Positions 8,663-18,123 of a DNA stretch of 64,000 bases are shown one piece after another (within the stretch, counting starts at the first letter, position 1; the number at the start of each line of letters is the position of its first letter). Made by a program: the position numbers and the translations under genes. A model generated the notes under the pieces. The model saw only the letters and a list, made by a program, of their open reading frames with translations. It searched no databases and was not told the origin of the DNA. Source of the DNA: Pseudomonas fluorescens (GTDB lineage Bacteria > Pseudomonadota > Gammaproteobacteria > Pseudomonadales > Pseudomonadaceae); NCBI RefSeq assembly GCF_902497775.2, contig NZ_OZ024668.1, positions 5,006,326 through 5,070,325 of the forward strand, written 5' to 3'.

Positions 8663-10555
8663 ATGACAAAAAACCTGAAGTTCAGCCACAAGATTCTGCT
8701 CGCCGCCGCCCTGGTGGTTGCTGTCGCCTTCACCTGTTTCATCCTGTTCAACGACTATCGCCAGCGCCAGACCCTGCGCAGCAACACCGAAGCCTCGATG
8801 CAGGAACTCGGCAGCCTGACCAGCAGCAACATCCAGACCTGGCTGCAAAGCCGCATGCAGCTGCTGCAGTCGCTGTCCCAGCAGGTCGCTATCGATGGCG
8901 CCAGCAAAGACAGCCTGACCCGCAGCCTGAACCTGCCGGTGTATGGCAGCAACTTCCTGCTGACCTACTTCGGCGGCCAGGACGGCTACATGCAATCGGT
9001 ACCGCTGGGCAACCGCGCCGCTGACTACGACCCGCGGGTGCGCGGCTGGTATAAGGCCGCCACCGGCGCCGGCCAGGCCATCATCACCGAGCCGTACATC
9101 TCCGCCTCGGCCAACAAGCTGGTGATCACCCTGGCTACCCCGGTGCAGCATCAAGGCCAGCTGATCGGCGTCAACGGCGTCGACACCGACCTGAACAGCA
9201 TCAGCGCAATCATCAACGCCCTGAACTTCGACGGTCACGGTCAGGCCTTCATCGTTAACGGCGCGGGCAAGATCCTCGTCCACCCGAAAGCCGACCTGGT
9301 GCTGAAAAACCTCAGCGACGCCTACCCGCAAGACACCCTGCAGGTCGGCAGCGGCCTGAAGGAGACCGAGCGCGACGGGCACAAGCAGTTCGTCACCTTC
9401 ACCAAGGTCAACGGCGTAGCGTCGGCGGACTGGTACGTGGCGCTGGAGCTCGACCAGGACTTCGCCTTTGCCATGCTCAGCGAACTGCGCACCTCGGCGG
9501 TAGTGGCCACGGTGATCGCGGTACTGATCATCATCGCCCTGCTCGGCGTGCTGATTCGCGTACTGATGGAGCCGCTGCACGTGATGGGCCGGGCCATGCA
9601 TGACATCGCCGAAGGCGAAGGCGACCTGACCCGGCGCCTGCGCATCCATGGCCAGGACGAGTTCGGCAGCCTCGCCCAGTCGTTCAACCGTTTTGTCGAG
9701 CGCATCCACGAGTCGATCCGCGAAGTGGCCTCGGCCACCGGGCAGGTCAACGAAGTGGCGCTGCGCGTGGTCAGTGCCTCGAACGCCTCGATCCACAATG
9801 CCGACCAGCAATCGAGCCGCACCAGCAGCGTCGCCGCTGCGATCAACCAACTGGGTGCCGCCGCTCAGGAAATCGCCCAGAACGCCGCCCTCGCCTCGCA
9901 GCATTCCAGCGACGCGCGCAATATGGCCGCACAGGGCCAACAGGTGGTCGAGCAGACCATCGAGGTGATGAACCAGTTGTCAGCCAAGATCAGCGACTCG
10001 TGTGGCAACATCGAGACACTCAACGCCAACACGGTGAACATCGGCCAGATTCTTGAAGTGATCAGCGGCATCTCCCAGCAGACCAACCTGCTGGCGCTCA
10101 ACGCCGCGATTGAAGCGGCCCGCGCCGGTGAGGCCGGACGTGGTTTTGCCGTGGTGGCCGACGAGGTACGCAACCTCGCCCACCGCACCCAGGATTCGGC
10201 GCAGCAGGTTCAGCGCATCATCGAAGAATTGCAGGCTGGCGCCCAGGTGGCGGTCAGCACCATGACCGAAAGCCAGAGCCACAGCCAGCACAGCGTCGGC
10301 ATCGCCAACCAGGCCGGCGAACGGCTGGGCGGCGTGACCCAGCGTATCGGCGAGATCGACGGCATGAACCAGTCGGTGGCCACCGCCACCGAAGAGCAGA
10401 CAGCCGTGGTCGAGTCGATCAATGTCGACATCACCGAGATCAATACGCTGAATCAGGAAGGGGTTGAGAACCTGCAGGCAACCTTGCGCGCCTGCAATGA
10501 CCTGGAGAATCAGGCCAATCGCTTGAAGCAACTGGTGGGCAGTTTCCGGATCTGA
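8663..10555 (+). CDS. Methyl-accepting chemotaxis protein with dCache_1 sensor, PctA-like
   Basis: Transmembrane chemoreceptor of 630 residues. Residues about 10-30 form TM1; about 35-275 a periplasmic dCache_1 sensor; about 285-305 TM2; then HAMP ([24 protein letters not shown]) and a cytoplasmic signalling domain with the hairpin tip [17 protein letters not shown]. The N-terminus resembles the amino acid receptors PctA/B/C. The amino-acid-binding motif is only partly kept: YDPRVRGWY supplies the Arg and Trp-Tyr and GVDTDL the distal Asp, but the Y-x-D aspartate is Ser (EPYISAS). The start is ATG 8663; the frame is open from a TTG at 8633. Ligand unknown; the location next to hut suggests but does not prove a histidine-related ligand. 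The 234 bp upstream show no feature I can name. Confidence 0.88.
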   Translation: MTKNLKFSHKILLAAALVVAVAFTCFILFNDYRQRQTLRSNTEASMQELGSLTSSNIQTWLQSRMQLLQSLSQQVAIDGASKDSLTRSLNLPVYGSNFLLTYFGGQDGYMQSVPLGNRAADYDPRVRGWYKAATGAGQAIITEPYISASANKLVITLATPVQHQGQLIGVNGVDTDLNSISAIINALNFDGHGQAFIVNGAGKILVHPKADLVLKNLSDAYPQDTLQVGSGLKETERDGHKQFVTFTKVNGVASADWYVALELDQDFAFAMLSELRTSAVVATVIAVLIIIALLGVLIRVLMEPLHVMGRAMHDIAEGEGDLTRRLRIHGQDEFGSLAQSFNRFVERIHESIREVASATGQVNEVALRVVSASNASIHNADQQSSRTSSVAAAINQLGAAAQEIAQNAALASQHSSDARNMAAQGQQVVEQTIEVMNQLSAKISDSCGNIETLNANTVNIGQILEVISGISQQTNLLALNAAIEAARAGEAGRGFAVVADEVRNLAHRTQDSAQQVQRIIEELQAGAQVAVSTMTESQSHSQHSVGIANQAGERLGGVTQRIGEIDGMNQSVATATEEQTAVVESINVDITEINTLNQEGVENLQATLRACNDLENQANRLKQLVGSFRI

Positions 10556-10565
10556 TCTGAAGCTG

Positions 10566-10620
10566 ATCGCGGGTCAAGCCTGCTCCTACAGAGTCTGTGG
10601 GAGCGGGCTTGCCCCGCGAT
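10566..10620. repeat. REP palindrome after the chemoreceptor gene
   Basis: Imperfect inverted arms of 25 bases (10566-10590 and 10596-10620) with the REP core. It lies between the convergent chemoreceptor and DUF924 genes. Confidence 0.87.
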
Positions 10621-10630
10621 TGAATTCAAC

Positions 10631-11227
10631 TCAAAACCTTGAGCCCGGCTCCAGCAGAAAATCCATCTCTTCATCGGTACTCGGCCGATTCAGCAGCAGA
10701 TTACGATGCGGGAAGCGGCCAAAACGGGCAATCACCCGCTGGTGCTGCTCGGCGTAGTCGAGGAACCCCTCGAACAAACGCCGATCGGTATCCGGCTGGG
10801 CATCGAGCAGCAACTGGTAACGCTCGACGCTGATGTTCTGCCAGTCCAGCACTTCGGCATGCTCCAGCACCAGCAGGATGAACACCCGCTGGATCGGCAG
10901 CAGCTGGTAATCCCAGGCCTTGTCCAGGCCCTGCATCACCAGCACCTGGGCACGTCGGTCGCCATCAAAAGCGCGCGGCGTGTCGCGGTGGATCATGCGT
11001 GGCAGCTGGTCGAGCAGCAACACCAGGCCCAGCCAGCCCTGCGGGCTTTGCAGCCACTCATCGAGGCCACCGGCCAGCGCCTGCTCGACCAGGTCGCCGA
11101 AGCGCTCGCGCGCTTCGTCGTCGTGGTGCTTGCCGAACCACAAGGTGCTCTTCTCGTCAGCCACATCCTGGGGGCTGGTGCCCCAGCCAAACCACCACTC
11201 CAGCAACGGCTGCCAAGGTGCGAGCAT
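10631..11227 (-). CDS. DUF924 family protein
   Basis: A 198-residue cytoplasmic protein with the DUF924 pattern: LLEWWFG near the N-terminus, LGLVLLLDQLPRMIHRDTPRAF in the middle (the DQ-x-PRN/M-x-R-x-T/S-x-x-AF signature) and RFGRFPHRN near the C-terminus. The family is all-helical and TPR-like; its biochemical role is not established. It is separated from fbp upstream by three bases on the same strand, so it is likely co-transcribed with it. Confidence 0.85.
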   Translation of the reverse strand: MLAPWQPLLEWWFGWGTSPQDVADEKSTLWFGKHHDDEARERFGDLVEQALAGGLDEWLQSPQGWLGLVLLLDQLPRMIHRDTPRAFDGDRRAQVLVMQGLDKAWDYQLLPIQRVFILLVLEHAEVLDWQNISVERYQLLLDAQPDTDRRLFEGFLDYAEQHQRVIARFGRFPHRNLLLNRPSTDEEMDFLLEPGSRF

Positions 11228-11230
11228 GAT

Positions 11231-12241
11231 TTACTCCTTGTGATAACCGGTAACGCGCTCGACTTCCTGCTTGGAGCCGAGGAACACTGCCACGCGCTGG
11301 TGCAGGCTCTCTGGCTGGATGTCGAGAATGCGCTGTTTGCCGTCGGTGGAGGCACCGCCGGCCTGTTCGATGATGAAGGACATCGGGTTGGCTTCGTACA
11401 TCAGACGCAGCTTGCCCGGCTTGGACGGCTCACGCGCATCGCGCGGGTACATGAACAGGCCGCCACGGGTCAGGATGCGGTGCACGTCGGCAACCATCGA
11501 GGCAATCCAGCGCATGTTGTAGTTCTTTTTCAGCGGACCGGTCTCACCGGCCAGCAGCTCGCCCACGTAGCGGGTCACCGGCTCTTCCCAGTGGCGCTGG
11601 TTGGACATGTTGATGGCGAACTCGGCGGTGGTTTCCGGCACCTGGATGTTCTCGTGGGTCAGTACGAAGCTGCCCAGCTCGCGGTCCAGGGTGAAGCCCT
11701 TGACGCCGTTGCCCAGGGTCAGGATCAGCATGGTCTGCGGGCCGTAGATCGCGTAACCGGCGGCGACCTGCTTGGTGCCTGGCTGCAGGAAGGCCTGCTC
11801 GTTGAGGCTTTCGTTCTGGCTCAGGTATTCGTTCGGGCAGCGCAGTACCGAGAAGATGGTGCCGACCGAAACGTTGACGTCGATGTTCGACGAACCGTCC
11901 AGCGGGTCGAAGACCAGCAAGTAGGCGCCTTTCGGGTATTTACCCGGGATCTGGTAGGCATTGTCCATCTCTTCGGAGGCCATGCCGGCCAGGTGACCGC
12001 CCCACTCGTTGGCTTCGAGCAGGATGTCGTTGGAGATCACGTCGAGTTTCTTCTGGACTTCGCCCTGCACGTTTTCGGTGCCCATGCTGCCCAGAACACC
12101 ACCCAGCGCGCCTTTGGAGACGTTGTGGCTGATTTCCTTGCACGCACGCGCCACCACTTCGATCAGGAAGCGCAGATCGGCAGGGGTACTGTTGCTGCGG
12201 GTCTGCTCAATCAAATAGCGACTCAGGGTAACGCGGGACAT
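11231..12241 (-). CDS. fbp: Class I fructose-1,6-bisphosphatase
   Basis: Gluconeogenic step: fructose 1,6-bisphosphate to fructose 6-phosphate, Mg2+-dependent, cytoplasmic. The product has 336 residues, the normal length. The metal/substrate motif [12 protein letters not shown] is present, as are the C-terminal [20 protein letters not shown] signature. The start is ATG 12241, six bases after GGAG; the frame extends upstream to 12277 without a ribosome site. Pseudomonads lack phosphofructokinase, so this enzyme matters for sugar phosphate supply. DUF924 follows immediately. Confidence 0.96.
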   Translation of the reverse strand: MSRVTLSRYLIEQTRSNSTPADLRFLIEVVARACKEISHNVSKGALGGVLGSMGTENVQGEVQKKLDVISNDILLEANEWGGHLAGMASEEMDNAYQIPGKYPKGAYLLVFDPLDGSSNIDVNVSVGTIFSVLRCPNEYLSQNESLNEQAFLQPGTKQVAAGYAIYGPQTMLILTLGNGVKGFTLDRELGSFVLTHENIQVPETTAEFAINMSNQRHWEEPVTRYVGELLAGETGPLKKNYNMRWIASMVADVHRILTRGGLFMYPRDAREPSKPGKLRLMYEANPMSFIIEQAGGASTDGKQRILDIQPESLHQRVAVFLGSKQEVERVTGYHKE

Positions 12242-12383
12242 GTAAGGCTCCGAAGGAAGGGGGTAATAAAAACCCACGCAGTTTACAGGGAGAGTGAAGC
12301 GCTAGCGAGCAATCAGACACGCTTGGCCGATCAGACGGCACTTCGGCCCGAGAGTTCACCGCCCCCGGGCCGGCCATTGCAGC

Positions 12384-14834
12384 TTAGTCGAGGGCTTTCC
12401 AGATATCCGTGGCGTACTCGCGGATGGTCCGGTCCGATGAGAACCAGCCCATGCGCGCGGTGTTGAGCACCGCCATGCGCCACCACTGCCTGGGTTCATG
12501 CCAGAGCCCTTCGACGCGCAACTGCGCTTCCCAGTAGGCGTCGAAGTCGGCGCATACCAGAAAGCGGTCATAGGCCACCAGCGAGTCGACCAGGCCGACA
12601 TAGCGGGCCGGGTCATCCGGTGAAAACACCCCGCCGCGAATGGCCTGGAGCACGTCGTTGAGCCGATGGGAGGCACCGATCGCGGCACTGGCGCCAAAGT
12701 CGCCGCTGCGCTTACGCGCCTCCACCTGCTGGGCAGTCAGGCCGAAGATGAACATGTTCTCGACACCGACCTGCTCGCACATCTCGACGTTGGCACCGTC
12801 CAGGGTGCCGATGGTCAACGCGCCATTGAGGCCGAACTTCATGTTGCTGGTGCCGGAGGCCTCGTAGCCGGCGGTGGAAATCTGCTCGGAGAGGTCAGCC
12901 GCCGGGATGATGCTCTCGGCCAGGCTGACGTTGTAGTTGGGCAGAAACACCACTTTGAGCAGGCCGCGCACGGTCGGGTCGTTGTTGACCACCTTGGCGA
13001 TGTCATTGGTCAGCTTGATGATCAGCTTGGCCTGGTGATAGCTGGCGGCAGCCTTGCCGGCGAAGATTTTCACCCGCGGCGCCCAGCCGGTGCCGGGCTC
13101 GGCGCGGATGGCCTGGTACAGGGCCACGGTGTGCAACAGGTTGAGCAACTGGCGCTTGTACTCGTGGATACGTTTGACCTGCACGTCGAACATCGCCTCG
13201 GGGTTGAGGGTGATGCCCAGGCGCTCCTGGATCAGGCCGGCCAGGGCCTTCTTGCTGTGCAGGCGCTGGGCGGCGAACTGCTTGCAGAACGACGCCTTGT
13301 CGGCAAACGGGTCAAGGTCGCGCAGGCGCCCTTGCGGGTCATCGAGCACGTCGGCGCCGAGGGCCTCGACCAGCATGCCGGTCAGTTGCGGGTTGGCCTG
13401 GAACAGCCAGCGACGGAAGGTGATGCCGTTGGTCTTGTTGTTGATTCGCTCCGGGTAGAGCTTGTGCAGTTCGGCGAACACCGTGCTGCGCATCAGTTTG
13501 CTGTGCAGCGCCGACACACCGTTGACGCTGTGCGAGCCGAGAAACGCCAGGTTGCCCATGCGCACCCGGCGGCCGTTGTCTTCCTCGATCAGCGACACCG
13601 CGCGCAGCACGTCGAAATCGTGGATGCCCTTGGCGCGCAAGGCGTCGATATGGAAAGCGTTGATCAAGTAGATGATCTGCATGTGCCGCGGCAGCATGCG
13701 CTCCATCAGGCCCACCGGCCAGGTTTCCAGGGCTTCGGGCAGCAAGGTGTGGTTGGTGTAGGCCAGGGTTTCGACGGTCAATTGCCAGGCCGTATCCCAC
13801 GGCACTTCGTGCTGGTCGACCAGCAGGCGCATCAGCTCGGCGACCGCAATCGAGGGGTGGGTATCGTTGAGCTGGATCGCCGCCTGCTGCGGCAGGTTGA
13901 GCAGGCTGTCGTGCATGTTCAGGTGCCGGCGCAGCAGGTCCTGCAGCGAGGCGGAAACAAAGAAGTACTCCTGGCGCAGGCGCAGTTCCTGGCCGGCTTC
14001 GGTACTGTCGGCCGGGTACAGCACCCGCGAGATGCTCTCGGCCCGCGCCACTTCCGCCACGGCGCCAAGGTGATCGCCGGCGTTGAAGCGCTCCAGGTGC
14101 AGCTCTTCCAGCGCCCGCGCCCGCCACAGGCGCAAGGTGTTGACGCTGGCGCCGCGCCAGCCGACCACCGGTGTGTCATAGGCCACCGCCCGCACTGTCT
14201 CGGCCGGCCACCACACCTGGCGCTGCTGACCACCGGCGTCGTGCACGGTTTCGACGCTACCGCCAAAGCTGATCGGGTAGATCACCTCGGCCCGCTCGAA
14301 CTCCCAGGGGTTGCCGAAATCCAGCCAGTTCTCGGTCTGCTCCTGCTGCCAGCCATCGACCACCGCCTGGCGGAACAGGCCATGCTCGTAACGTATGCCG
14401 TAGCCATGGGCGGCGATGCCAAGGGTCGACATGCTCTCCATGAAACAGGCCGCCAGGCGCCCGAGACCGCCGTTGCCCAGGGCCGCGTCGGGCTCCAGCA
14501 GGCGAATCCGCTCAAGGTCGACGTTGAGCCCGTCCAGCGCCTCACGGGCGACATCCAGCAGGCCCAGGTTGCTCAGGCTGTCGTACAGCAGGCGGCCGAT
14601 CAGAAACTCCAGCGACAGGTAGTACACCCGCTTCTGGCTCTTGCGGTAGATCTGCCGGGTATGGTCCATCCAGTGATCGACCATGTGATCCCGGGCAGCC
14701 AGGGCAATGGCTTCGAACCAGTCGTGGTCGAAGGCGTGCTCCGGGTCCTTGCCGACCGCGTAGGTCAATTTATCCAGCACAGCGGTGCGAAAAGCGGCCA
14801 CCTCTGCGTCACGAGCGAGCGGTTCCTGAGACAT
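12384..14834 (-). CDS. glgP: Glycogen/maltodextrin phosphorylase
   Basis: Phosphorolysis of alpha-1,4-glucan to glucose 1-phosphate with pyridoxal phosphate. The product has 816 residues, standard for the bacterial enzyme. The PLP-lysine region EASGTSNMKFGLNGALTIGTLDGAN is intact (split here: EASGTSNMKF and NGALTIGTLDG), as are ALGNGGLGRLAACF and the NHTLLPEALE region. ATG at 14834 has AGGA upstream. It is a single gene, separated from fbp by 142 bp. A 739-residue antisense frame across it is a codon-bias shadow. Confidence 0.96.
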   Translation of the reverse strand: MSQEPLARDAEVAAFRTAVLDKLTYAVGKDPEHAFDHDWFEAIALAARDHMVDHWMDHTRQIYRKSQKRVYYLSLEFLIGRLLYDSLSNLGLLDVAREALDGLNVDLERIRLLEPDAALGNGGLGRLAACFMESMSTLGIAAHGYGIRYEHGLFRQAVVDGWQQEQTENWLDFGNPWEFERAEVIYPISFGGSVETVHDAGGQQRQVWWPAETVRAVAYDTPVVGWRGASVNTLRLWRARALEELHLERFNAGDHLGAVAEVARAESISRVLYPADSTEAGQELRLRQEYFFVSASLQDLLRRHLNMHDSLLNLPQQAAIQLNDTHPSIAVAELMRLLVDQHEVPWDTAWQLTVETLAYTNHTLLPEALETWPVGLMERMLPRHMQIIYLINAFHIDALRAKGIHDFDVLRAVSLIEEDNGRRVRMGNLAFLGSHSVNGVSALHSKLMRSTVFAELHKLYPERINNKTNGITFRRWLFQANPQLTGMLVEALGADVLDDPQGRLRDLDPFADKASFCKQFAAQRLHSKKALAGLIQERLGITLNPEAMFDVQVKRIHEYKRQLLNLLHTVALYQAIRAEPGTGWAPRVKIFAGKAAASYHQAKLIIKLTNDIAKVVNNDPTVRGLLKVVFLPNYNVSLAESIIPAADLSEQISTAGYEASGTSNMKFGLNGALTIGTLDGANVEMCEQVGVENMFIFGLTAQQVEARKRSGDFGASAAIGASHRLNDVLQAIRGGVFSPDDPARYVGLVDSLVAYDRFLVCADFDAYWEAQLRVEGLWHEPRQWWRMAVLNTARMGWFSSDRTIREYATDIWKALD

Positions 14835-14971
14835 ACGACGTCCTCGGGCAAGTTGACGAATGCGGATGGAGATTTCTCAGCCTAGACCGTTCGACACAGA
14901 GGGGAAGCTCTGGTTCGCGACTTTCTTGTCGCAAGCGGCAAACAAACCCGGAATAAAGCGGCAAATGGTTG

Positions 14972-14999
14972 TTCACATTTTGATCAACTCCGGTATGAT
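14972..14999 (+). promoter_or_regulatory. Sigma70-type promoter of the Cys-cluster gene
   Basis: TTCACA (14972-14977), a 16-base spacer and TATGAT (14994-14999) match the -35 and -10 hexamers at 5 of 6 positions each. The predicted start is near 15006, leaving a leader of about 30 bases before the ATG at 15035. Confidence 0.55.
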
Positions 15000-15034
15000 C
15001 GCGCGCCCACTAAAACATCTAAAACCTGAGCCTG

Positions 15035-15445
15035 ATGAAACCGACCCTGATCGCCGCCGCCGAAGTCGACCGACTGGAAACCTGGCAGAAGTACCAAAGC
15101 CATATGTGCGGAGGCTGCAACTCCACCTGCTGCACCTTGCCGACGGAAGTGAAAATCAAAGACCTGATCCGCATGGGCGTGGTGGATGAGTTCGAGGTGG
15201 GTGAGCCGCCGAAGAACATTGCCAAGCGTTTGCAGAAGGACGGGATCATCCAGCGATTCAACCAGAAGTCGGGAATTTTCACCCTGGCGCAGATGAGCAA
15301 CGACGATTGCCTGTACCTGGATCGTAAAAGTCGCATGTGCACCATTTATGACAAGCGCCCGGACACCTGTCGCAACCATCCGCGGATCGGTCCGCGACCG
15401 GGGTATTGCGCGTACATCCCCAAGCCTGCGGCGCGCTCGCGCTAA
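15035..15445 (+). CDS. YkgJ-type cysteine-cluster protein
   Basis: A 136-residue protein of the YkgJ/UPF0153 family, thought to bind zinc or iron through clustered cysteines. It shows CGGCNSTCC near residue 25, a single Cys in DDCLYLD, and C-T-I-Y-x-x-R-P-x-x-C-R, followed by GYCAYIP, the complete family pattern. No signal peptide. It stands alone behind its own promoter. The actual substrate or metal is not known for this branch. Confidence 0.85.
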   Translation: MKPTLIAAAEVDRLETWQKYQSHMCGGCNSTCCTLPTEVKIKDLIRMGVVDEFEVGEPPKNIAKRLQKDGIIQRFNQKSGIFTLAQMSNDDCLYLDRKSRMCTIYDKRPDTCRNHPRIGPRPGYCAYIPKPAARSR

Positions 15446-15534
15446 GCGAGAACCACTGATCGGCACGCCCGACTGAAGCGAACTGGGCGTTTGACGATGG
15501 CGCCATGTTATGTTTACCTGACATTAGTCAATTA

Positions 15535-15554
15535 ATGTTATGGATACGTAACAT
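15535..15554. promoter_or_regulatory. Putative HipB-type operator
   Basis: ATGTTA (15535-15540) and TAACAT (15549-15554) form an inverted repeat with an eight-base spacer, the same 8-base geometry as E. coli hip operators, though with different half-site bases. The right arm includes the first bases of the start codon. A further ATGTTA half-site lies at 15505-15510. A possible promoter (TTTACC 15513-15518, 17 bases, TGTTAT 15536-15541) overlaps it, consistent with autorepression. Confidence 0.5.
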
Positions 15555-15804
15555 GGAGACCACACTGATTTCCCTGCGCATCGGCCACAGCATCGAACAG
15601 ATGAGAAAGCGCCGTGGCTTGACCAAAGTACAACTGGCGGAACGTATCGGCATCACTCGGCAGAAGCTCAGTGAGATCGAGCAGGGCTCAAGCACCGTCG
15701 CCATTTCGTTTTACAGCAGGGCACTGGATGCCCTGGGCTGTGAAGTCAAGGTCGTGGCAAAGTCCCTACCCACCCTGGATGAGCTTGAGGACGTGTTCCG
15801 ATGA
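15553..15804 (+). CDS. HipB-like antitoxin, XRE-family DNA-binding protein
   Basis: An 83-residue helix-turn-helix protein (about residues 8-62: SIEQMRKRRGLTKVQLAERIG then ITRQKLSEIEQGSSTV) with the C-terminal strand GCEVKVV seen in HipB-type antitoxins. ATG 15553 is chosen because the N-terminus then matches this family; the frame is open from 15505. Its stop overlaps the ATG of the following hipA-like remnant (ATGA, 15801-15804). It should bind the inverted repeat over its own start. With the toxin gene broken, it is now an orphan antitoxin or regulator. Confidence 0.75.
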   Translation: METTLISLRIGHSIEQMRKRRGLTKVQLAERIGITRQKLSEIEQGSSTVAISFYSRALDALGCEVKVVAKSLPTLDELEDVFR

Positions 15805-16119
15805 GCGCGGCAGACGAGCTGTCTTGTAGCAACGCCGCAAGGCGTCAGCGGCCAGATTTTCCAGCACCCAAACGGCGACTACGCCTTTCGCTACGCCGAC
15901 ACCGCTTCGGCCTCCATTGCGGTGAGCATGACCATGCCTCCTCGCCGCGAGGAGTACGTGTCCAGGGACCTTCATCCGATCTTCCAGATGAACCTTCCCG
16001 AAGGCTATGTACTGGAACAACTGCGCAATCGCCTGGCCAAAGTGGCAACCGTCAACCCTATGCTGCTGGCCATCTCCGGCAGCAACTCGCCGGCTGATTC
16101 AAACTTTCCACGCACAAAC
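15801..16119 (+). pseudogene. hipA-like toxin gene, N-terminal remnant (frameshifted and truncated)
   Basis: The ATG overlapping the antitoxin stop opens a frame (MSAADELSC) that quickly loses similarity. In the next frame, which is that of the antitoxin, the region 15835-16085 encodes a good HipA N-terminal domain: GQIFQHPNGDYAFRY, then SMTMPPRREEY, HPIFQMNLPEGYVLEQLRNRL and MLLAISG. So one small indel near the start breaks the frame, and similarity stops after about 85 residues; a complete HipA kinase has over 400, and no kinase domain is present. The remnant ends against the typA terminator. Recognition is from motif memory, not a search. Confidence 0.7.
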
Positions 16120-16120
16120 A

Positions 16121-16154
16121 AAAACGCCCCCGGCCTTGCGACCGGGGGCGTTTT
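16121..16154. terminator. Bidirectional Rho-independent terminator, mainly of typA
   Basis: Thirteen-base perfect stem (AAAACGCCCCCGG at 16121-16133 with its complement at 16142-16154), eight-base loop. On the minus strand the stem ends in a T run, correct for typA ending at 16175; the plus strand also has TTTT. Confidence 0.88.
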
Positions 16155-16174
16155 CATTCAGCCGGAACTAAGAC

Positions 16175-17995
16175 TCAGTTCTTGGCTTTCTTGGCAGCGC
16201 GGGTACGCTCGCCTTCGTCGAGGATCTTCTTGCGCAGACGGATCGACTTAGGAGTGACTTCGCACAGCTCGTCGTCCTGGATGAATTCCAGAGCCTGTTC
16301 CAGGGTGAAGCGAACAGGTGGAACCAGGGCGATGGTTTCGTCTTTACCCGAAGCACGCATGTTGTCGAGCTTCTTGCCCTTGGTAGGGTTGACGCCCAGG
16401 TCGTTGTCGCGGCTGTTCAGACCAACGATCTGACCGTTGTAGATCTCCTGGCCGTGCTCGACGAACAGCTTGCCGCGCGCCTGCAGAGTTTCCAGGGAGT
16501 AGGTCAGGGCCTTGCCGGTTTCAACCGAAACCAGTACGCCGTTCTGACGGCCGGACATGTGGCCGGACTTCATCGGAGCGTAACGGTCGAAGATCGAGGT
16601 CAGGATGCCTGCACCGTTGGTCAGGGTCAGGAACTGGTTACGGAAACCGATCAGACCACGGGCTGGAATGTTGTATTCCAGACGTACACGGCCCTTGCCA
16701 TCCGGAACCATGTTGGTCAGGTCGCCTTTACGCAGACCCATTTCTTCCATGACCTTGCCCTGGGAATCTTCAGGGATGTCGATGGTGACGTTTTCGAACG
16801 GCTCGTGCTTGGCGCCGTCGACTTCACGGATGATCACTTCCGGACGACCAACACCCATTTCGAAGCCTTCGCGACGCATGGTTTCGATCAGAACCGACAG
16901 GTGCAGCTCGCCACGGCCGGAAACCTTGAACTTGTCAGCCGAGTCGCCTTCTTCAACGCGCAGTGCAACGTTGTACAGCAGCTCTTTGTCCAGACGTTCC
17001 TTGATGTTGCGGGAAGTCACGAACTTGCCTTCTTTACCGCAGAACGGCGAGTCGTTGACCTGGAAGGTCATCGAAACGGTTGGTTCGTCAACGGTCAGCG
17101 GCTTCATCGCTTCAACTGCGTCCGGGGAGCACAGGGTGTCGGAGATGAACAGCTCGTCGAAACCGCTGATGCAGACGATGTCGCCAGCCTGGGCTTCTTC
17201 AACGTCGATGCGGTGCAGGCCGTGGTGGCCCATCAGCTTGAGGATACGACCGTTGCGCTTCTTGCCGTCGGTGTCGATGGCGACAACCGGGGTGTTTGGC
17301 TTGACGCGGCCACGGGCGATACGGCCAACGCCGATAACACCGAGGAAGCTGTTGTAGTCCAGAGCCGAGATCTGCATCTGGAACGGACCGTCACGGTCAA
17401 CAGCCGGCGCTGGTACGTTGTCGATGATCGACTGGTACAGCGGGGTCATGTCTTCGGCCATTTCGGTGTGGTCCAGACCGGCAATGCCGTTCAGGGCCGA
17501 GGCGTAGACGACTTTGAAGTCCAGCTGTTCTTCGGTGGCACCGAGGTTGTCGAACAGATCGAAGATCTGGTCCAGAACCCAGTCAGGACGCGCGCCCGGA
17601 CGGTCGACCTTGTTGATCACCACGATTGGACGCAGGCCGGCTTCGAAAGCCTTCTTGGTCACGAAACGGGTTTGCGGCATAGGGCCGTCTTGGGCGTCGA
17701 CCAGCAGCAGCACGGAGTCAACCATCGACATTACACGCTCAACCTCGCCACCGAAGTCGGCGTGGCCGGGGGTGTCGACGATGTTGATGTGGTAGCCGTT
17801 CCAGTTGATGGCGGTGTTTTTCGCCAGAATGGTAATACCGCGCTCTTTTTCCTGGTCGTTGGAGTCCATGACGCGCTCGTCGTTGAGCTCGTTACGCTCC
17901 AAAGTGCCGGACTGACGCAGGAGTTTGTCGACCAGGGTGGTTTTACCATGGTCAACGTGGGCGATGATGGCGATGTTACGCAGATTTTCGATCAC
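16175..17995 (-). CDS. typA: Ribosome-associated translational GTPase TypA/BipA
   Basis: GTPase of the EF-G class that binds ribosomes and helps 50S assembly and stress translation. The product has 606 residues. The G1 loop [13 protein letters not shown] lies at residues 12-24, followed by [10 protein letters not shown] (switch I), [15 protein letters not shown] (G3) and [10 protein letters not shown] (G4), then the BipA-specific C-terminal domain ([10 protein letters not shown]). The start is GTG at 17995, with a GAG element about eight bases before. Single gene with its own strong terminator. Confidence 0.97.
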   Translation of the reverse strand: MIENLRNIAIIAHVDHGKTTLVDKLLRQSGTLERNELNDERVMDSNDQEKERGITILAKNTAINWNGYHINIVDTPGHADFGGEVERVMSMVDSVLLLVDAQDGPMPQTRFVTKKAFEAGLRPIVVINKVDRPGARPDWVLDQIFDLFDNLGATEEQLDFKVVYASALNGIAGLDHTEMAEDMTPLYQSIIDNVPAPAVDRDGPFQMQISALDYNSFLGVIGVGRIARGRVKPNTPVVAIDTDGKKRNGRILKLMGHHGLHRIDVEEAQAGDIVCISGFDELFISDTLCSPDAVEAMKPLTVDEPTVSMTFQVNDSPFCGKEGKFVTSRNIKERLDKELLYNVALRVEEGDSADKFKVSGRGELHLSVLIETMRREGFEMGVGRPEVIIREVDGAKHEPFENVTIDIPEDSQGKVMEEMGLRKGDLTNMVPDGKGRVRLEYNIPARGLIGFRNQFLTLTNGAGILTSIFDRYAPMKSGHMSGRQNGVLVSVETGKALTYSLETLQARGKLFVEHGQEIYNGQIVGLNSRDNDLGVNPTKGKKLDNMRASGKDETIALVPPVRFTLEQALEFIQDDELCEVTPKSIRLRKKILDEGERTRAAKKAKN

Positions 17996-18123
17996 GTGTG
18001 TATCTCGATCAGAGGATTCGGGTTGCCGCCCAGTCTAGGCGGCGAATATGAATGAATGGCGCTCAAACGGCCCGGTGGTCGGGAGGGCGATGGCGGATGC
18101 TCCCGCCATATAGCCCCGGCGTC

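Noticed and set aside
12666..14885. 739-residue open frame antisense to glgP
   Set aside because: Shadow frame opposite a clearly functional gene; composition rich in Gln, His and Gly, no domain.
15801..16097. 98-residue frame starting at the ATG overlapping the HipB-like stop
   Set aside because: After a few codons it is Arg/Pro-rich and out of the hipA frame; treated as the broken start of the hipA remnant.
16454..18055. 533-residue open frame antisense to typA
   Set aside because: Same kind of shadow; typA itself has every GTPase motif and a terminator.
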